A stretch of DNA of 64,000 nt, from NCBI GenBank assembly GCA_036244855.1, contig BQKZ01000115.1, positions 115,203 to 179,202 of the forward strand, given 5' to 3'. The position numbers and the translations under genes are program-made. This stretch comes from Temnopleurus reevesii (lineage: Eukaryota > Echinodermata > Echinoidea > Temnopleuroida > Temnopleuridae). This document shows positions 34,253 to 45,057 of this stretch, piece after piece. Each line of letters opens with the position of its first letter. Within the stretch, counting starts at the first letter, position 1. A model generated the notes under the pieces. That model was given only the letters and a program-made list of their open reading frames with translations, did no database searches and was not told where the DNA came from.

Positions 34253-34552
34253 TAAATAATTTGTCTCTTGCCTCGAAATAGGTTACTAGATAGATGGCGT
34301 GTTTAAATGCTATATAAACAACGACCAACTGACAGTTTACTTCATCTGCATTGCAACATTTCTGTTCTAGAAATTATTCCATACGCTGGATTCAGCTGTC
34401 GACCTGTGTCCTGTCCTGCGCGTACCTCGGCCTAAATGGACGGATGAATGGGGGCGCAGTGCGATCAAATTCTGCATCTCGTTTTACGAACAAACATCTA
34501 CCCAAAGTGCATGCATAAGCTGAAAAAGCCGTACAGGGTTGTGTTTCATTAA

Positions 34553-35099
34553 ATGGGAATTACACCCAGACAATAATGTACTGTTAGTAAATGAAGAAAA
34601 ATCAGATGAACAAACTGTGAAAATTTGAGCAAAATTAGATAATCCGTTCAAAAGTTATGAATTTTCAAAGTCATCATTTCCACCTGTGCTGGTCATGTCA
34701 TACATGGAGAACTCCTCATTCACTTTGTATATACATTTGTTGAAAATGGATCAATATCATATTTCAAATGAGGAATCATCACCGTTCTTTTTGGAATGCT
34801 TGGAGAATTAATGTGGCTATAATGTATTTAACCGAAGAAACATACTTTTGTCTACTTTTCTGGAAAAAGAGGAAAATGTGAAATTTTGTGTACAAAGCGA
34901 ATGGAGAGTTCTCCATGTTGGCAGCCATTTTGTGCCTGTGCATTTGCCAATTTAAGGAGCCCATGAGGGATGTAAATCAAAACTTTGAAAATTCATAACT
35001 TTTGAATGGATTATCCGATTTTGCTCAAATTTTCACAGTGTGTTCATCTTATTTTTCTTCATTTAATGATAGCAATTTAATCTCTGAGTGTAATTTCCT
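34553..35099. mobile_element. Large foldback element F12 (about 547 bp, TTAA target)
   Basis: Terminal inverted repeats of about 120-130 bp: left GTGAAAATTTGAGCAAAATT and right complement ATTTTGCTCAAATTTTCAC-like, out to ATGGGAATTACACCC and GAGTGTAATTTCCT. TTAA flanks both ends (34549-34552 and 35100-35103). The TTAA target points to piggyBac- or Kolobok-type transposons (inference). Remnants of one terminal repeat lie at 2451-2496 and 60336-60560. The 61-codon frame inside is not coding. Confidence 0.85.
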
Positions 35100-35103
35100 T
35101 TAA

Positions 35104-35404
35104 GCCCTGGGAAGTGTTTCACCAAGATAAGAAAGACTTTAGGCACGACTTTACGTTCGACTGGTATCAATTCTTGCGCTGAATGCGCGTACTATTATGA
35201 ATCATTGCGCACAAGAAGGGATACCACTCGAACTTAAAGTCGTGCGTAAAGTCTTTCTTATCTTGGTGAAACACCTCCCAGGTCATATAGGGCCCCAGAA
35301 GCAACACGATTCAACAAGACTCTTTGTTCTGTGGCAGTTAACTGTGAATTAACAAAGAATCGTGTTGAATCGTGTTGCTTCCGGGCGTCTATGTGACCAG
35401 GGCA
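35104..35404. mobile_element. MITE family F1, copy d, itself interrupted by F3
   Basis: F1 termini GCCCTGG and ...GTGACCAGGGCA lie in a TAA target (35101-35103 and 35405-35407) that overlaps the right TTAA of F12. After CCCTG the left terminus is split by the F3 element at 35110-35278 and resumes CAGGTCATATAGGGCCCC. Confidence 0.9.
35110..35278. mobile_element. MITE family F3, copy c, nested in F1
   Basis: GGAAGTGTTTCACCAAGATA at the left, and complement TATCTTGGTGAAACACCTCC at the right. Flanks are CTG (35107-35109) and CAG (35279-35281). The empty F1 terminus elsewhere reads CCCTGGTCA. Inner arms carry AGGCACGACTTTACG and CGTGCGTAAAGTC. It is the youngest layer of the stack. Confidence 0.95.
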
Positions 35405-35893
35405 TAAAGTTAAGGTAGATCTGCGCACGACTGTACGACTGACTGATTACCCTTCTTCGGTATGAGTCAGCGCTATGAGATACCATTGAGTGCGAAAAGG
35501 GTAACCAGTTGTTCTTACAGTCGTACATAGATCTACACACAGCTTTAAGAAACACAACCCAGTTGGCGCACATGAAGGGTCTTTAAGAAGGGTCGATAAA
35601 CCCTTCAATGTAATTCAAAGCGAAATATGCGATTAGAGGTAATATTATTGAAAGAATATTGTTGAAACCAAAATGTAGTTTTGTTACTGATTCAACAGAG
35701 TTGAATAAAAGCAACATTTCTCCTAACACATCGTGAATTTCCCAATTGGGCAGTCACACGAACAGATTGATCCCACCATGCTAGCATGCAAACCGCATCA
35801 AACAAAATTGTAGTTACTACTGTCTTATTCCGTTTGACATATATGTTTCAAGGTTGTTTTTTCTCAATTTCAATAGTTCAAATTCGTCGGTCA

Positions 35894-36135
35894 TGTGTGG
35901 CTCAGTGGTAGAGCGTCTGTCCCATGAACGGAAGGTCGTGGGTTCGATCCCCGGCCGAGTAATACCAAAGACTTATAAAAATGGGACCATCTGCCTTCTT
36001 GCCAGGCGCTCGGTATTTAAGAAAGGAGAAGGGTAATAATAACTTTATGTTATGCAGGGCCCGCTGGAAGAGCAGCTAGCTTACAGCTGAATGTGGCTAT
36101 ACCCTGGGTATACAAGATATATCATTATTATTATT
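35894..36135 (+). mobile_element. tRNA-derived SINE family B, plus-strand copy
   Basis: Begins GTGGCTCAGTGGTAGAGCG (A box) and GTCGTGGGTTCGATCCCC (B box), very tRNA-like. The body has CTTCTTGCCAGGCGCTCGG, GTTATGCAGGGCCCGCTGG and TGGCTATACCCTGGGTA, ending in ATTATTATTATT. It is the inverted partner of 13405-13687. Confidence 0.9.
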
Positions 36136-36510
36136 ATCGAGTAAACAACACACCAATCCTCGTTGATACTTCGAATTTAAGATAATTCAGTTTGGCAGCA
36201 GAGTGGCATCTATCTGTTGGTGTGACCGCGCCATTAGCTTCCATCAACATCAACTGATCAATGTGAGGAAAGTAATATGATAGTGTTCATAACAATACTT
36301 GTTGCGTGACAATCAATTCTATTATGTGGAAGATAGACAACTGCATATGCCTTAAAGGTATCGTTTAAAGGTAAAAACTACATTTGCATACTTTACAATT
36401 ATGCTATCAACTTGTTCTGTACCAAAATATACCAAAATAATAACTTCAATTAAATATTTAAGTCATTAGTAGTCTATGATATTTCATTGAAATAAATATC
36501 GATTCCATTG

Positions 36511-36747
36511 GGTGACTTCAAATTCGGTGTTGAACGCTGGTGTTGGTGTTGCAGCAAACCAACACCAGCCTCAACACCAAACTTGAAGTCTGTCGGTGTT
36601 TGGGGTAGACCTCGCAAGATTCTGACGTATTTCCGGTCGTTTCTTTATCACTTCTGTAACATGACCAACGGTGTTGGAGCTCGGTTTACGGACCGTTTTG
36701 CTCTCTCAACACCAACACCAACACCGAACACCGTACTTGAATTCACC
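36511..36747. mobile_element. MITE family F11, rich in CAACACCA words
   Basis: Termini GGTGACTTCAAATTCGGTGT and ACACCGTACTTGAATTCACC pair. The inner arms are runs of GGTGTT on the left and AACACC on the right. A possible ATTG target duplication lies at 36507-36510 and 36749-36752. The 115-codon frame across it comes from the repeat. Confidence 0.75.
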
Positions 36748-36799
36748 TATTGTCTGTCATCTTTATCACCGTATCATCCCAACGATATCCCGATACGGC

Positions 36800-37170
36800 T
36801 AGCGCATATTACTTCAATGCCACTCACACACACAGCCCTGTTAGTGCATGTTTAGCGTGAACTTCAATACACTGCCACATACATAAATCATATGCGGAAT
36901 ACACGCCGAGAGAGAATCTCCACTCGGGTCAACGGACATTCAACGGCCGTTTTGAATTTTTAACGCACGGTCTATTAATTCGAGGCGTCGAATAAAAAAA
37001 AACTATCATTGGAATAACTATAAATGCGCTCATCATATCCAATCTTTGTGCTCAATTGATTGATGATAAGTTCTAACATTTAGTACTCTTCAACATGACA
37101 CAACAATCTGGGAAAGTCAGACTTTCGGCTTAAAAAGAAGTATTCTACCTTTAAGCCTAACATTTAACTT
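36800..37170 (-). repeat. Dispersed repeat F16, copy a
   Basis: The reverse complement of 57143-57480, with shared blocks such as GTATTCTACCTTTAA, GTTCTAACATTTAGTA, CTTCAACATGACACAACAATC-like, CATATCCAATCTTTGTGCTC-like and ACTTCAATACACTGCCA. One end abuts TTAA; the other end contains a CA tract. There is no coding capacity. I place it on the minus strand relative to copy b. Confidence 0.75.
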
Positions 37171-37223
37171 GAAAAGAAAATACATATTGAAAGGAAAATG
37201 TGTGAGTACATTGCCTCTTTTTA

Positions 37224-37473
37224 AAGCCGACTCACACCTTTGTGTTTGTAGCCTGCGTCGGCCTACCGATTTTTTTAATTAAAAACCCTCCTCTAGCGCA
37301 CAGTATGTGCTAATCAGACGATGGACTGACGTTCGGCTTGCGCTCAAGGAGAGTTCGCGGAACGTCAGTCCACCGTATGACCTGCGTCATACTTTATGTG
37401 CCTAGGGATCGTTTTCAATTTTCAAATACGCTGGGCAGACGCAGGCTAAAAACGCAAAGGTGTGAATCGGCCT
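37224..37473. mobile_element. MITE family F2, copy e
   Basis: AAGCCGACTCACACCTTTG at the left and GGTGTGAATCGGCCT at the right. Inner arms GCGTCGGCCTACCG and GCGCTCAAGGAGAGTTCGCG. The target is likely TTA/TAA. Confidence 0.9.
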
Positions 37474-37570
37474 AAAACCAGACATCTTAAAACCAAATTG
37501 GCGCCAAGGGGTGCAATGTTAGGCCATCCGTTAACCACTTAATTGACCCATCGTAGCGTCACTGTCCTCA

Positions 37571-37800
37571 AGGCCGGCTCACACCTTTGCGTTTTTAGCA
37601 TGCGTCAGCCCAGCGTTTATGGAAATAAAAACGCTCACTGAGCACACAGTATACACTGATCAGACGGTAAACTGACATTAGGCTTGCGTCCAAGGAGCGT
37701 ACGCTGAACGCCAGTACACCATGACTTCTGTCTTTATGCGTCCAGGGATCGTTTTAGATTTTAAAAACGCAGTGTAAAACATAAAAGTGTGAGTCAGCTT
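37571..37800. mobile_element. MITE family F2, copy f
   Basis: Starts AGGCCGGCTCACACCTTTGC and ends AAAGTGTGAGTCAGCTT, followed by TTA. The right arm has lost its GGGCCGACG-type segment. It lies 97 bp from copy e, in the second F2 pair of the window. Confidence 0.88.
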
Positions 37801-37877
37801 TTACGCATCCTAAATCTTTTATTCGGTAATGCACTTTCGAGGGTCGACTTTTCCGAGAGTCAGTTGAATCCCTGGGG

Positions 37878-38014
37878 TGTATTTCATGAACAGTCTTGCT
37901 AATGGTCTTACAGGATAAATGTACTCTCGACCAATCACATGCAAGGATTGCCGTAGCTTTTAACAGTTGTCCGTGGGGAAACAGTATCAACCCGTTCTGT
38001 GAAACGGTCCCTTG
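37878..38014. repeat. Weak inverted repeat related to the GTGTTTCA-type MITEs
   Basis: CCTGGGGTGTATTTCATGAA at the left and TTCTGTGAAACGGTCCC at the right are imperfect complements. It may be an eroded relative of F3/F5, possibly with a CTG target. Evidence is limited. Confidence 0.35.
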
Positions 38015-38460
38015 AGCCCACTCACCCATCCAAGGATTAAGGGATCAGAGGAAGGGGACCGTGATGATAAAATGATAGAACTGAAATATTAATCCATTAC
38101 AGGATTATGACCAAGTTATGATTAATATTTTGGGGAATATTTTGACCTTTTCTGTTCCAACACTCGGTTTACTCATGGTCGATTGTGGTAACCAGAAAAT
38201 GAGTACAGTATACTTTGGGGTTCTCTTCATGGCGGTGTGTTACCAGCCATGCCAGTGGGGTGTCCTAATTCAAGCTTGTCAGATGAACTTCGATAAAAAG
38301 CCCGTATCGTTCCTACTGCTCATATATGTTTTTGGTTCTTTACTTATTCTTCCTTCCTTTCAATCTTTCGTGTCCCTGTTTTTGTCCTTGTCTCTACCAC
38401 TTTTCACATTATTCTGTTTTCTACATATGTATGCCTACTGATAATTTATCTTCGTCATGT

Positions 38461-38619
38461 TCATGTATACTTTGTGTATCTTCTTTGCTTTCTCTATAGC
38501 ATCATCACCCTTCTGTAGCCCTCACCCACCCCCCCCCCCCCCATGTATACTTTGTGTATCTTCTTTGCTTTCTCTATAGCATCATCACCCTTCTGTAGCC
38601 CTCACCCCCCCCCCCCCCC
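38461..38619 (+). repeat. Two-copy tandem duplication of about 79 bp ending in poly-C
   Basis: The block CATGTATACTTTGTGTATCT through CTGTAGCCCTCACC plus a C run occurs twice in direct succession with essentially no differences outside the C tract. A CT microsatellite follows (38625-38700). Confidence 0.95.
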
Positions 38620-38759
38620 ATTTTTTCTCTCTCTCTCTCTCCATCTCTCTCTCTCTCTTTCTTTCTTTCTCTCTTTCCCGTTCTCTCTTTCGATTTCTCC
38701 CTATCTCTTAATTCGTGCCCGGTTATTCAAAATTGATATCCTATTTCTCTGAAAAGCTT

Positions 38760-39954
38760 ATGCTAATCTAACTAAAGCACGACCGTGCCATTAAAGTTTC
38801 CAGGTATACAGGATAATATAATTTCAAAAGTCATGGTGATGAAGTTTCATCACCCATATTTTCACATTCTTTTGGTCTGAATAGTAAAGTTCTTTAATGT
38901 GGTTTATTCAAAATCTTAATAATTGGCATTAAGTTTCTTTTAAATTGTAGCAATTATTTCCGTTATGTATTTTCGGGTAAACTTCATATCACTTCATAGT
39001 TTTATTTTACCAAAACTGCGTCCCATCTGATCAAAATTCCATCCGATTCAACGTAAAATCATTCTATTTAGAAAGACATTTTAACAACTTATGATATCAA
39101 CATTTAATAACCTAAAAAGTCGATGATTTTCGAAATCTTAAAATCATAAAAAGAAATCAATACATGTATAAAACGCAGAAAACTTTGTTCACAACCAAGC
39201 AAAAAAAAACGTACTCTGACATGGAAATAGGTCAATTGTTTGTTGTATTGGGATGTTCCTCGTGTTGTTTTACCTACATCTTCAGGATGACATTGATTAA
39301 TTACCATTAATGGAACGCCGGCGACATCTACCACTTAGCAATGTTGACCTCCTCAATTTTGATGTTCCTACTGGCTATCTGTTGACCCTTTTAAGTGGTC
39401 ATCCCTCTATTGACCAGGAGTCTCTTGCAGAAAAATAGTCCTAAAGCCAATCGCACATGTTATACTACTCGCTTACGATCCGATTGTAGAAGAAAATGTA
39501 ATCGTATATATCCCAGGTATTCAAACATATGAAATATCTTTGAGTGAGGTTCTGGATAGTCAGAGTGATTATGAAATCGAAAAAAGGGCATAATGCAAGC
39601 TGTATCATTAAAAAGAACACGAAATCCGTTCCGAGTGATAGGGAAATTGATTATCTACGATTTGAAAATGATTGTCTCTTACATCTGGTATATCAGGTAA
39701 CTACGCGCCTAAATATTGCGTTTAGAGTTGGTTTGATAGAGCTCATCTGTCAATTGCCCATTTTGATTTCTATTGCAATTTAAATCAGGTCATAAGCCGG
39801 TCGTATCTTTTAAGGGTGGGCTGTAGTCCAAAAATGCTGATATCCAAAAGTGTGTTGCAGTCGTAACACATACTGATAATCCACTTAAATGTCAGTGAAC
39901 TTGTTATTATGACTGTTATAATGCAATGTTCCTTTTTAAAGAGTCAACACTCTG
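38760..39954. other. No gene recognised
   Basis: AT-rich sequence. Frames such as 39544-39783 have no family match by eye. Confidence 0.5.
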
Positions 39955-40264
39955 GCCCGTATTCTGATGTAAGGTTTAACATAAACTAGAGTTTAAATCT
40001 GTGGTTTATGTATGGGTAGCCCAAAGTGCCAAAACTTTATTTAAACTGTATAATTATTATGTTAACTGCTCTCTTTTTCCATGCTCTAATATCGTAGAAA
40101 AATATTTAAGTTTTTATTCCAATACAGTTTTTAATACTATGAGTGCCAAATATCCTAGTAAATTAAACATCGACTGTTATAGATTCAGACCTCTTATGAC
40201 ATCCCATACTTAAACCACATATTTAGACCAGGGTTAACTTAAACCTCGCTATCGGAATACGGGC
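39955..40264. mobile_element. MITE family F6 (about 310 bp)
   Basis: Left GCCCGTATTCTGATGTAAGG and right complement CGCTATCGGAATACGGGC. Further arm pairs are TTAAATCTGTGGTTTATGTA and TACTTAAACCACATATTTAGA. The middle is AT-rich and unpaired. It is a single copy here. Confidence 0.8.
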
Positions 40265-40637
40265 TAAGTGTTTTAGCTTCCTAAAGAAAGCTTTATCTTG
40301 TTCATACTCTCACAGGAAAATAATCTCGCTGGGGGCTCGTTTAACATGACTTAAATATCGAACAAACACCATCAAATTTCTGTCGACATTAGGATTGGGG
40401 ACCTAATGACACGATTAGTGCATGACGATAATGGAAAGCGATTCCTTGTGGTATACAATTTGGCGTCACTCCAGCAAGAAAATAGGTCAGTTTTAGATTA
40501 GATAGTTAATCAATTCCAGACGATAATTTTTGTTAGATAATGTTTGATACTTACGTGCATTATGGAAAGGACTTGTCATCATTTTGCTTTACGAAATCAA
40601 AATATGGCGCTTTAACTACAGAATATAAACATTACAG

Positions 40638-40806
40638 GGCGGTGTTTCACCAAGTCGTTCTTAAAGTTACGCACAACTTTAAGATCGACTGGTATCAATT
40701 CGTGCACTGAATGCGCGTACTATTATGAATTATTACGCACAATAAGAGATACCAATCGAACTTAAAGTCGTTCTCAAAGTCTTTCGTATCTTGGTGAAAC
40801 ACCGCC
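40638..40806. mobile_element. MITE family F3, copy d (reference copy)
   Basis: GGCGGTGTTTCACCAAG and CTTGGTGAAACACCGCC are perfect terminal repeats with CAG at 40635-40637 and 40807-40809. The inner arms carry TAAAGTTACGCACAACTTTA and CTTAAAGTCGTTCTCAAAG. Confidence 0.95.
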
Positions 40807-41389
40807 CAGGATTCCGATGAGTTTTGGCTGTTTCATATAAGGAGGGAGTGAAAGTTCATCCTTCTTTCAGATGATATACGCTTCCTCTATTTGCATGATG
40901 GGTAGCAACATCCCTGCCCATGTATTGATAGCCATGCACTCAATTACACACGCTTGTTAGTTATGCTTATAACTCTGTAACCAAAGTTGATAAAAGTAAT
41001 TGGTAAATGGGATTAAAAAATATTTGTATAACAACCCGCGAAATTCCGTAATTATCCTCGAAATGTTTGAACTAAATTAGTGCAATTAGATGCAAGAAAG
41101 GTAATGGAGGTCGGTGACTCTGGCCGAATCAAGCATGATATCAGTATGCCGAAAAAGGCGCAGTGAAACAAAATTGTTGTCGGCCCAGATTACCATTCAC
41201 TTGTTCGTTCATTCATTCATTCATCTTTTCAAACATAATTTGCCGAGGATAAAAAATGGTGAGCATATTATATCAAATAGTGAATTTAAGATAAAGCATC
41301 ACTTAACAATTAAGAGGTTTAGTTCGCATTTTTTGCACAACAACATATCTCTATATATAGGTAGAGTTCTTTTGTGTAAACTCAAGGAA

Positions 41390-41775
41390 TACACTCACTA
41401 TCCAGTGCGTGTTTTCCACTGTTTGCACCCAAAGCTTGTGGCTTGCGCTGTGCAATCCCTACCAGGGCCGGAACCAGAGGGGGGGGGGGGGCACATGTCC
41501 CATGTCCCCTAAAATTCGGAGAGGAATGATTTTTTTGCTCCATTTCTCCCCTTATTAAGCACCAGAGAAGCAACCCATGAAAAGACCCCAAAATGACAGG
41601 AAAACACATCTAAGCTCGTCTACGATTCAATTTTTTTCTTCCGCGCTCGAACTTGCCTTAGTCGGTCTACGGGCTACGGTCCCTGTCCCCCCCCCCCTCC
41701 CCCTCCCTCCTATTTCAAAATCCTTCATCCGGGCCTGCCTACCCTTAGAATTAATGCAACACGGAAAGGATTAAG
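41390..41775 (+). repeat. Diverged copy of the 51-kb dispersed repeat, split by F17
   Basis: Left part (CACTATCCAGTGCGTGTTTT and GTGGCTTGCGCTGTGCAATC) and right part (TTAGAATTAATGCAACAC and AAAGGATTAA) match consecutive parts of 51031-51255 and 51459-51707. The 274-base F17 element interrupts it. Confidence 0.75.
41464..41737. mobile_element. Poly-G/poly-C foldback element F17 with CCTACC duplication
   Basis: Begins AGGGCCGGAACCAGAG and a G run, ends with a C run and CATCCGGGCCTG. CCTACC flanks both ends (41458-41463 and 41738-41743). The related copy at 51 kb reads AATCCCCACCTTCAGAATT without interruption, giving the empty site. It carries no ORF. Confidence 0.85.
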
Positions 41776-43511
41776 ATTCTTTCTTCATAAGAAGACATAT
41801 ACCATTGAATTTAGAATATTGAAACATGTCAAATTGCAACGCATTAACCATTAAAGTTTCGCCGAATATTCTGGCACATGCCTCTTGGAGATAGCTGGAA
41901 ATACCTTCAGGTGATTGAACCCACGTATCTGTTGAGATGACATCAGCCATCCAATCTGCCCTAATGACAAAGTGAAAATACTAATACTCTGTTCCGTTTA
42001 AGTTAGATTGCCCCATTTTTTAATTTGATCGATCGAGATCACTTTGCTATATGAAATATGACCCAATTTTTCACAATTTTCGGTGCGGAATTTTCATTCG
42101 GCTATTTCGTCTGTGCCTGTAAAGAATACAGAACGGTAGTTTTCATGTCTGCTTTCGCGTTTCTTTGCGAATAACACGGATGGGTTTAGGTGCATGTACA
42201 TGAGCGTTCCTACAGGTATGGGCGTATGTGTACATGCCCCCTTAAATTGTGGGGGGGGGGGGGGGAAGGGTGTACGAAAAGAGATCAAAATTAAGTGAAA
42301 ACCTTTTTATAGATTTTTTTGTGGGCGTAATTGTAGGCGTGGGCGTGAGCTCAGCAATCAGGTATTCACCCAACACAAGCCTTGCTTTCAAGGGTCTTCG
42401 CCCCCTCTGATTTTTACTACGTTATCTTATATTTTCCTATGTTTATTATGTCTTTTGAAAAAGGAATTAAATGTTCTATTCAATCAATCAAAATTCTACA
42501 ATAATTTTGCGGGTGGGGAATGCGAGGATGGGTGATAGATTCGGGATAATCATGATAATTGCGCATGGAGTGTTCTAAACAACAGGAGATGAAAGGGTTG
42601 ATTACGTTTTTTCCCCCTCCATAACTGTTCTATAAATATGATAAGATATTACAATAAAGTACTTATCTTGTATTCTTTCCTGTAAAATTATAATGACGTA
42701 ATCAGAATGATAACAATAACAATAACTGCCACAACGTATGTTTGTGGTTTAGAAAATGAAATGAATAAAACGAATCTAGAATCTGGAATACAAAATTTGC
42801 TTTTTTTACAGCGAGAAAAAAAATAAATCAATTGTACACGCTACGAGCGTTGTGGCGGATAAGCAAGTATTAGATCACTGAAGCAACCCTTCATGAATCT
42901 ATTCTTGTTGTAATCGTGTTTGTAAAAAAAAAATTAAAAAAGGCATACAAGGATGAAATTCAAAAGCGTCTGAACCAACCCATACATTGGTTTAATGGAT
43001 TTTCCTTTATGGAAACCTAGAGCACGGACAATGATTCTTATGAAATAGAGATATTTTTAACAAACTTAAAATGCTTGCGGACAGAACCGAGGCATAGAAG
43101 CGTACATTTATTTCTCGAGAGAGTCCTCAAGGATTTGCTATAAAAGGTTTAGAATGCAGCTGCTCAGTGTGAATAAAGAATTCTTCTTTGAAATATGTCG
43201 GATAGAAATTGATATTGATCATCGCTTTGTTTGCTAGCTCCGTCGATATTTCATACTTTTCCGTGCTAGCATTCGCGATATACAAATACACATTTTATGA
43301 TGGTTTCAAGATGAAATAGAATAAACAATTCAACCTGCACTTTTGTCAACTCTGCTTCATTCATGTCAACGTGTAACGATGAAATATTTCATGTGATCTC
43401 GTTTCATGCGTTTTAAATCTGTATTTTTTCCGAGTTCTATAAAATGTAAGTCCCACAGATTCCACCTGTTTTCTTTTCATAAAAAAGTAATCAATCCAAT
43501 TATATGTTCCC

Positions 43512-43515
<4 letters not shown>
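41776..43515. other. No gene recognised
   Basis: AT-rich sequence with a G run at 42250-42265 that may be another eroded F17-type end. A CAATCAATCAA tail near 42480-42490 could mark a retroelement 3' end, but nothing supports it further. Confidence 0.45.

Positions 43516-43516
<1 letters not shown>

Positions 43517-43552
<36 letters not shown>
43517..43552. repeat. CT dinucleotide microsatellite
   Basis: About 18 perfect units after a C run. Confidence 0.95.
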
Positions 43553-43556
<4 letters not shown>

Positions 43557-44189
43557 TTATCTATCTAGCTAGCTAGCAAGCTTTCTAGATATTTAGTGAT
43601 CTCTATCTATATTTGTGTGTTTTTTATCCTCATGGGTTTATACCTAAATCATTTTAAATCATTCGTTATGACTTTCGTATATTCTATTCCTTTGAAAAAA
43701 AATTAAACAGGATTACCTATCAAAAATTATTAACACATTTCAAAAGAATTGCATGGCCTTTCATATCTCAGAAATATGCTATTTTGTGAAAACAGTAAGA
43801 ATCACAGTTAAACTTATCAATTATCATACGTCTACACTTTAATACTTTTCTATCACAGAATGAATTTCCCTTTTGTATTCCGTTGCAAGTTCTCCATTCT
43901 CAACGATAGCCAGCCCCTTCACGATTTCAGAATTATCAATTTCAGCGCAACCTTTTCTGACACCAAGGCACACGCTTCATCTTTTACTTGAATCTGTAAT
44001 AATGACAGTATTGCCTTGAGCTTAAAATGCAGTCACATCACCCTAACATATCGGCTCGGCCGAAAGTTAGGGTGTCTGGTTTCAAGTTCATTAATAACAA
44101 CGAGTTGCCAATTAGACAACCCATCAAACAAATCTGAGAAAGGAACTAAATATGAAATAAAACCTGGGGTTCTAAGGTATGTAACTATA

Positions 44190-44680
44190 CACGCTAACTC
44201 ATATGTCATTCTTCCAACTTAAACGTATAGAACAGTTTTTGGAAAGATGACGCTCCAGATATTTAACTACTTTGTGAGCCGCAGTAGAAAATATCACTAC
44301 AATGCAGTTCTTTCAATTAAAACATGTTCATAGATTGTTGAATCGACCCAGAAACAAAAACAACGCAATTTGTCGTTTTCGTCAACAGCACGCCATCCGC
44401 CTCACGCGAAAAATGAATGCAAATTCACACCCCACAAGCAATACTACCAGAAACTCCATTCTTCCAACGTGTCTGCTGGCTGTGTATTCCTTTCGCGCTC
44501 CTTAAGGTTAACGGTTAATTGGCATTTTCAAACTGAAATGACCCAGAATACGTGTGATAATCTTCTCTTAATTTCGTACACAGTTGTATTTATGCATGTA
44601 AGTCAGTTTGTGAATACATCATCTCCTTTAACATCAAGTTCTGCATGCTGATCATTACTATTCTACACATTTTAACGTCA
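44190..44680 (+). repeat. Oldest copy (C) of the 44-50 kb segmental repeat
   Basis: Blocks such as CTTTGTGAGCCGCAGTA, CAATGCAGTT, ACACCCCACAAGCAATAC and GTGAATACATCATCTC align in order with 47500-47795 and 49930-50390 at clearly lower identity. The downstream part (GGCATTTTCAAACTG) matches what follows copy B but not copy A. Confidence 0.75.
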
Positions 44681-44788
44681 ACGAAGTGGATATTGCTCTG
44701 CAAGAAGCTTCATGGATGAAGGAGTCAGACCACCACTAAGAGGAAGAAGAAGATTAACCCTAACCCCAATCCTAACCCTAAAAAAAGA

Positions 44789-44862
44789 AAAGAAGAAGAA
44801 GAGGAGGACAAAGAAGAAGAAGAAGAAGAATAAGAAGAAGAAATAGAAGAAGAAGAAGATCA
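44789..44862. repeat. AAG/GAA-rich microsatellite beside a short CCCTAA-like stretch
   Basis: Irregular AAGAAG tract. Just upstream, 44755-44780 has three imperfect TAACCC words, too few to call interstitial telomere sequence. Confidence 0.85.
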
Positions 44863-45057
44863 CAAAATATACGTCTATCTACTTCAGTGCCTTGCAGAAT
44901 TTGTAGAAAACAAAAGGTTTTCGAAAGCCATTGAAACCATGGAAACGGGGATGGTCGCACTGGTGTGACTGAGGCATTACTTTGGAATCGATTTGAATGG
45001 GTGTTGTAATTCGTGATGAAGTGCATCGGTCCTCATCAATCCATTACGAAGGTTTCT

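Larger units (their letters stand above)
34537..35559. mobile_element. MITE family F5, copy a, host of a nested stack
   Basis: Left end GGTTGTGTTTCATTAA and right end AAGAAACACAACC are complementary and flanked by CAG at 34534-34536 and 35560-35562. The left arm is interrupted after TTAA by F12 (34553-35099) and then F1 (35104-35404). The remaining F5 body resumes with AAGTTAAGGTAGATCT and pairs with AGATCTACACACAGCTTTAA. Its own sequence totals about 170 bp. Element order gives relative age: F5 is oldest. Confidence 0.85.

Noticed and set aside
38543..38752. Ser/Leu-rich membrane-like protein frame
   Set aside because: It is a translation of C-run and CT microsatellite.
44755..44785. Interstitial telomere repeat
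   Set aside because: Only three imperfect TAACCC words, next to an AAG microsatellite.
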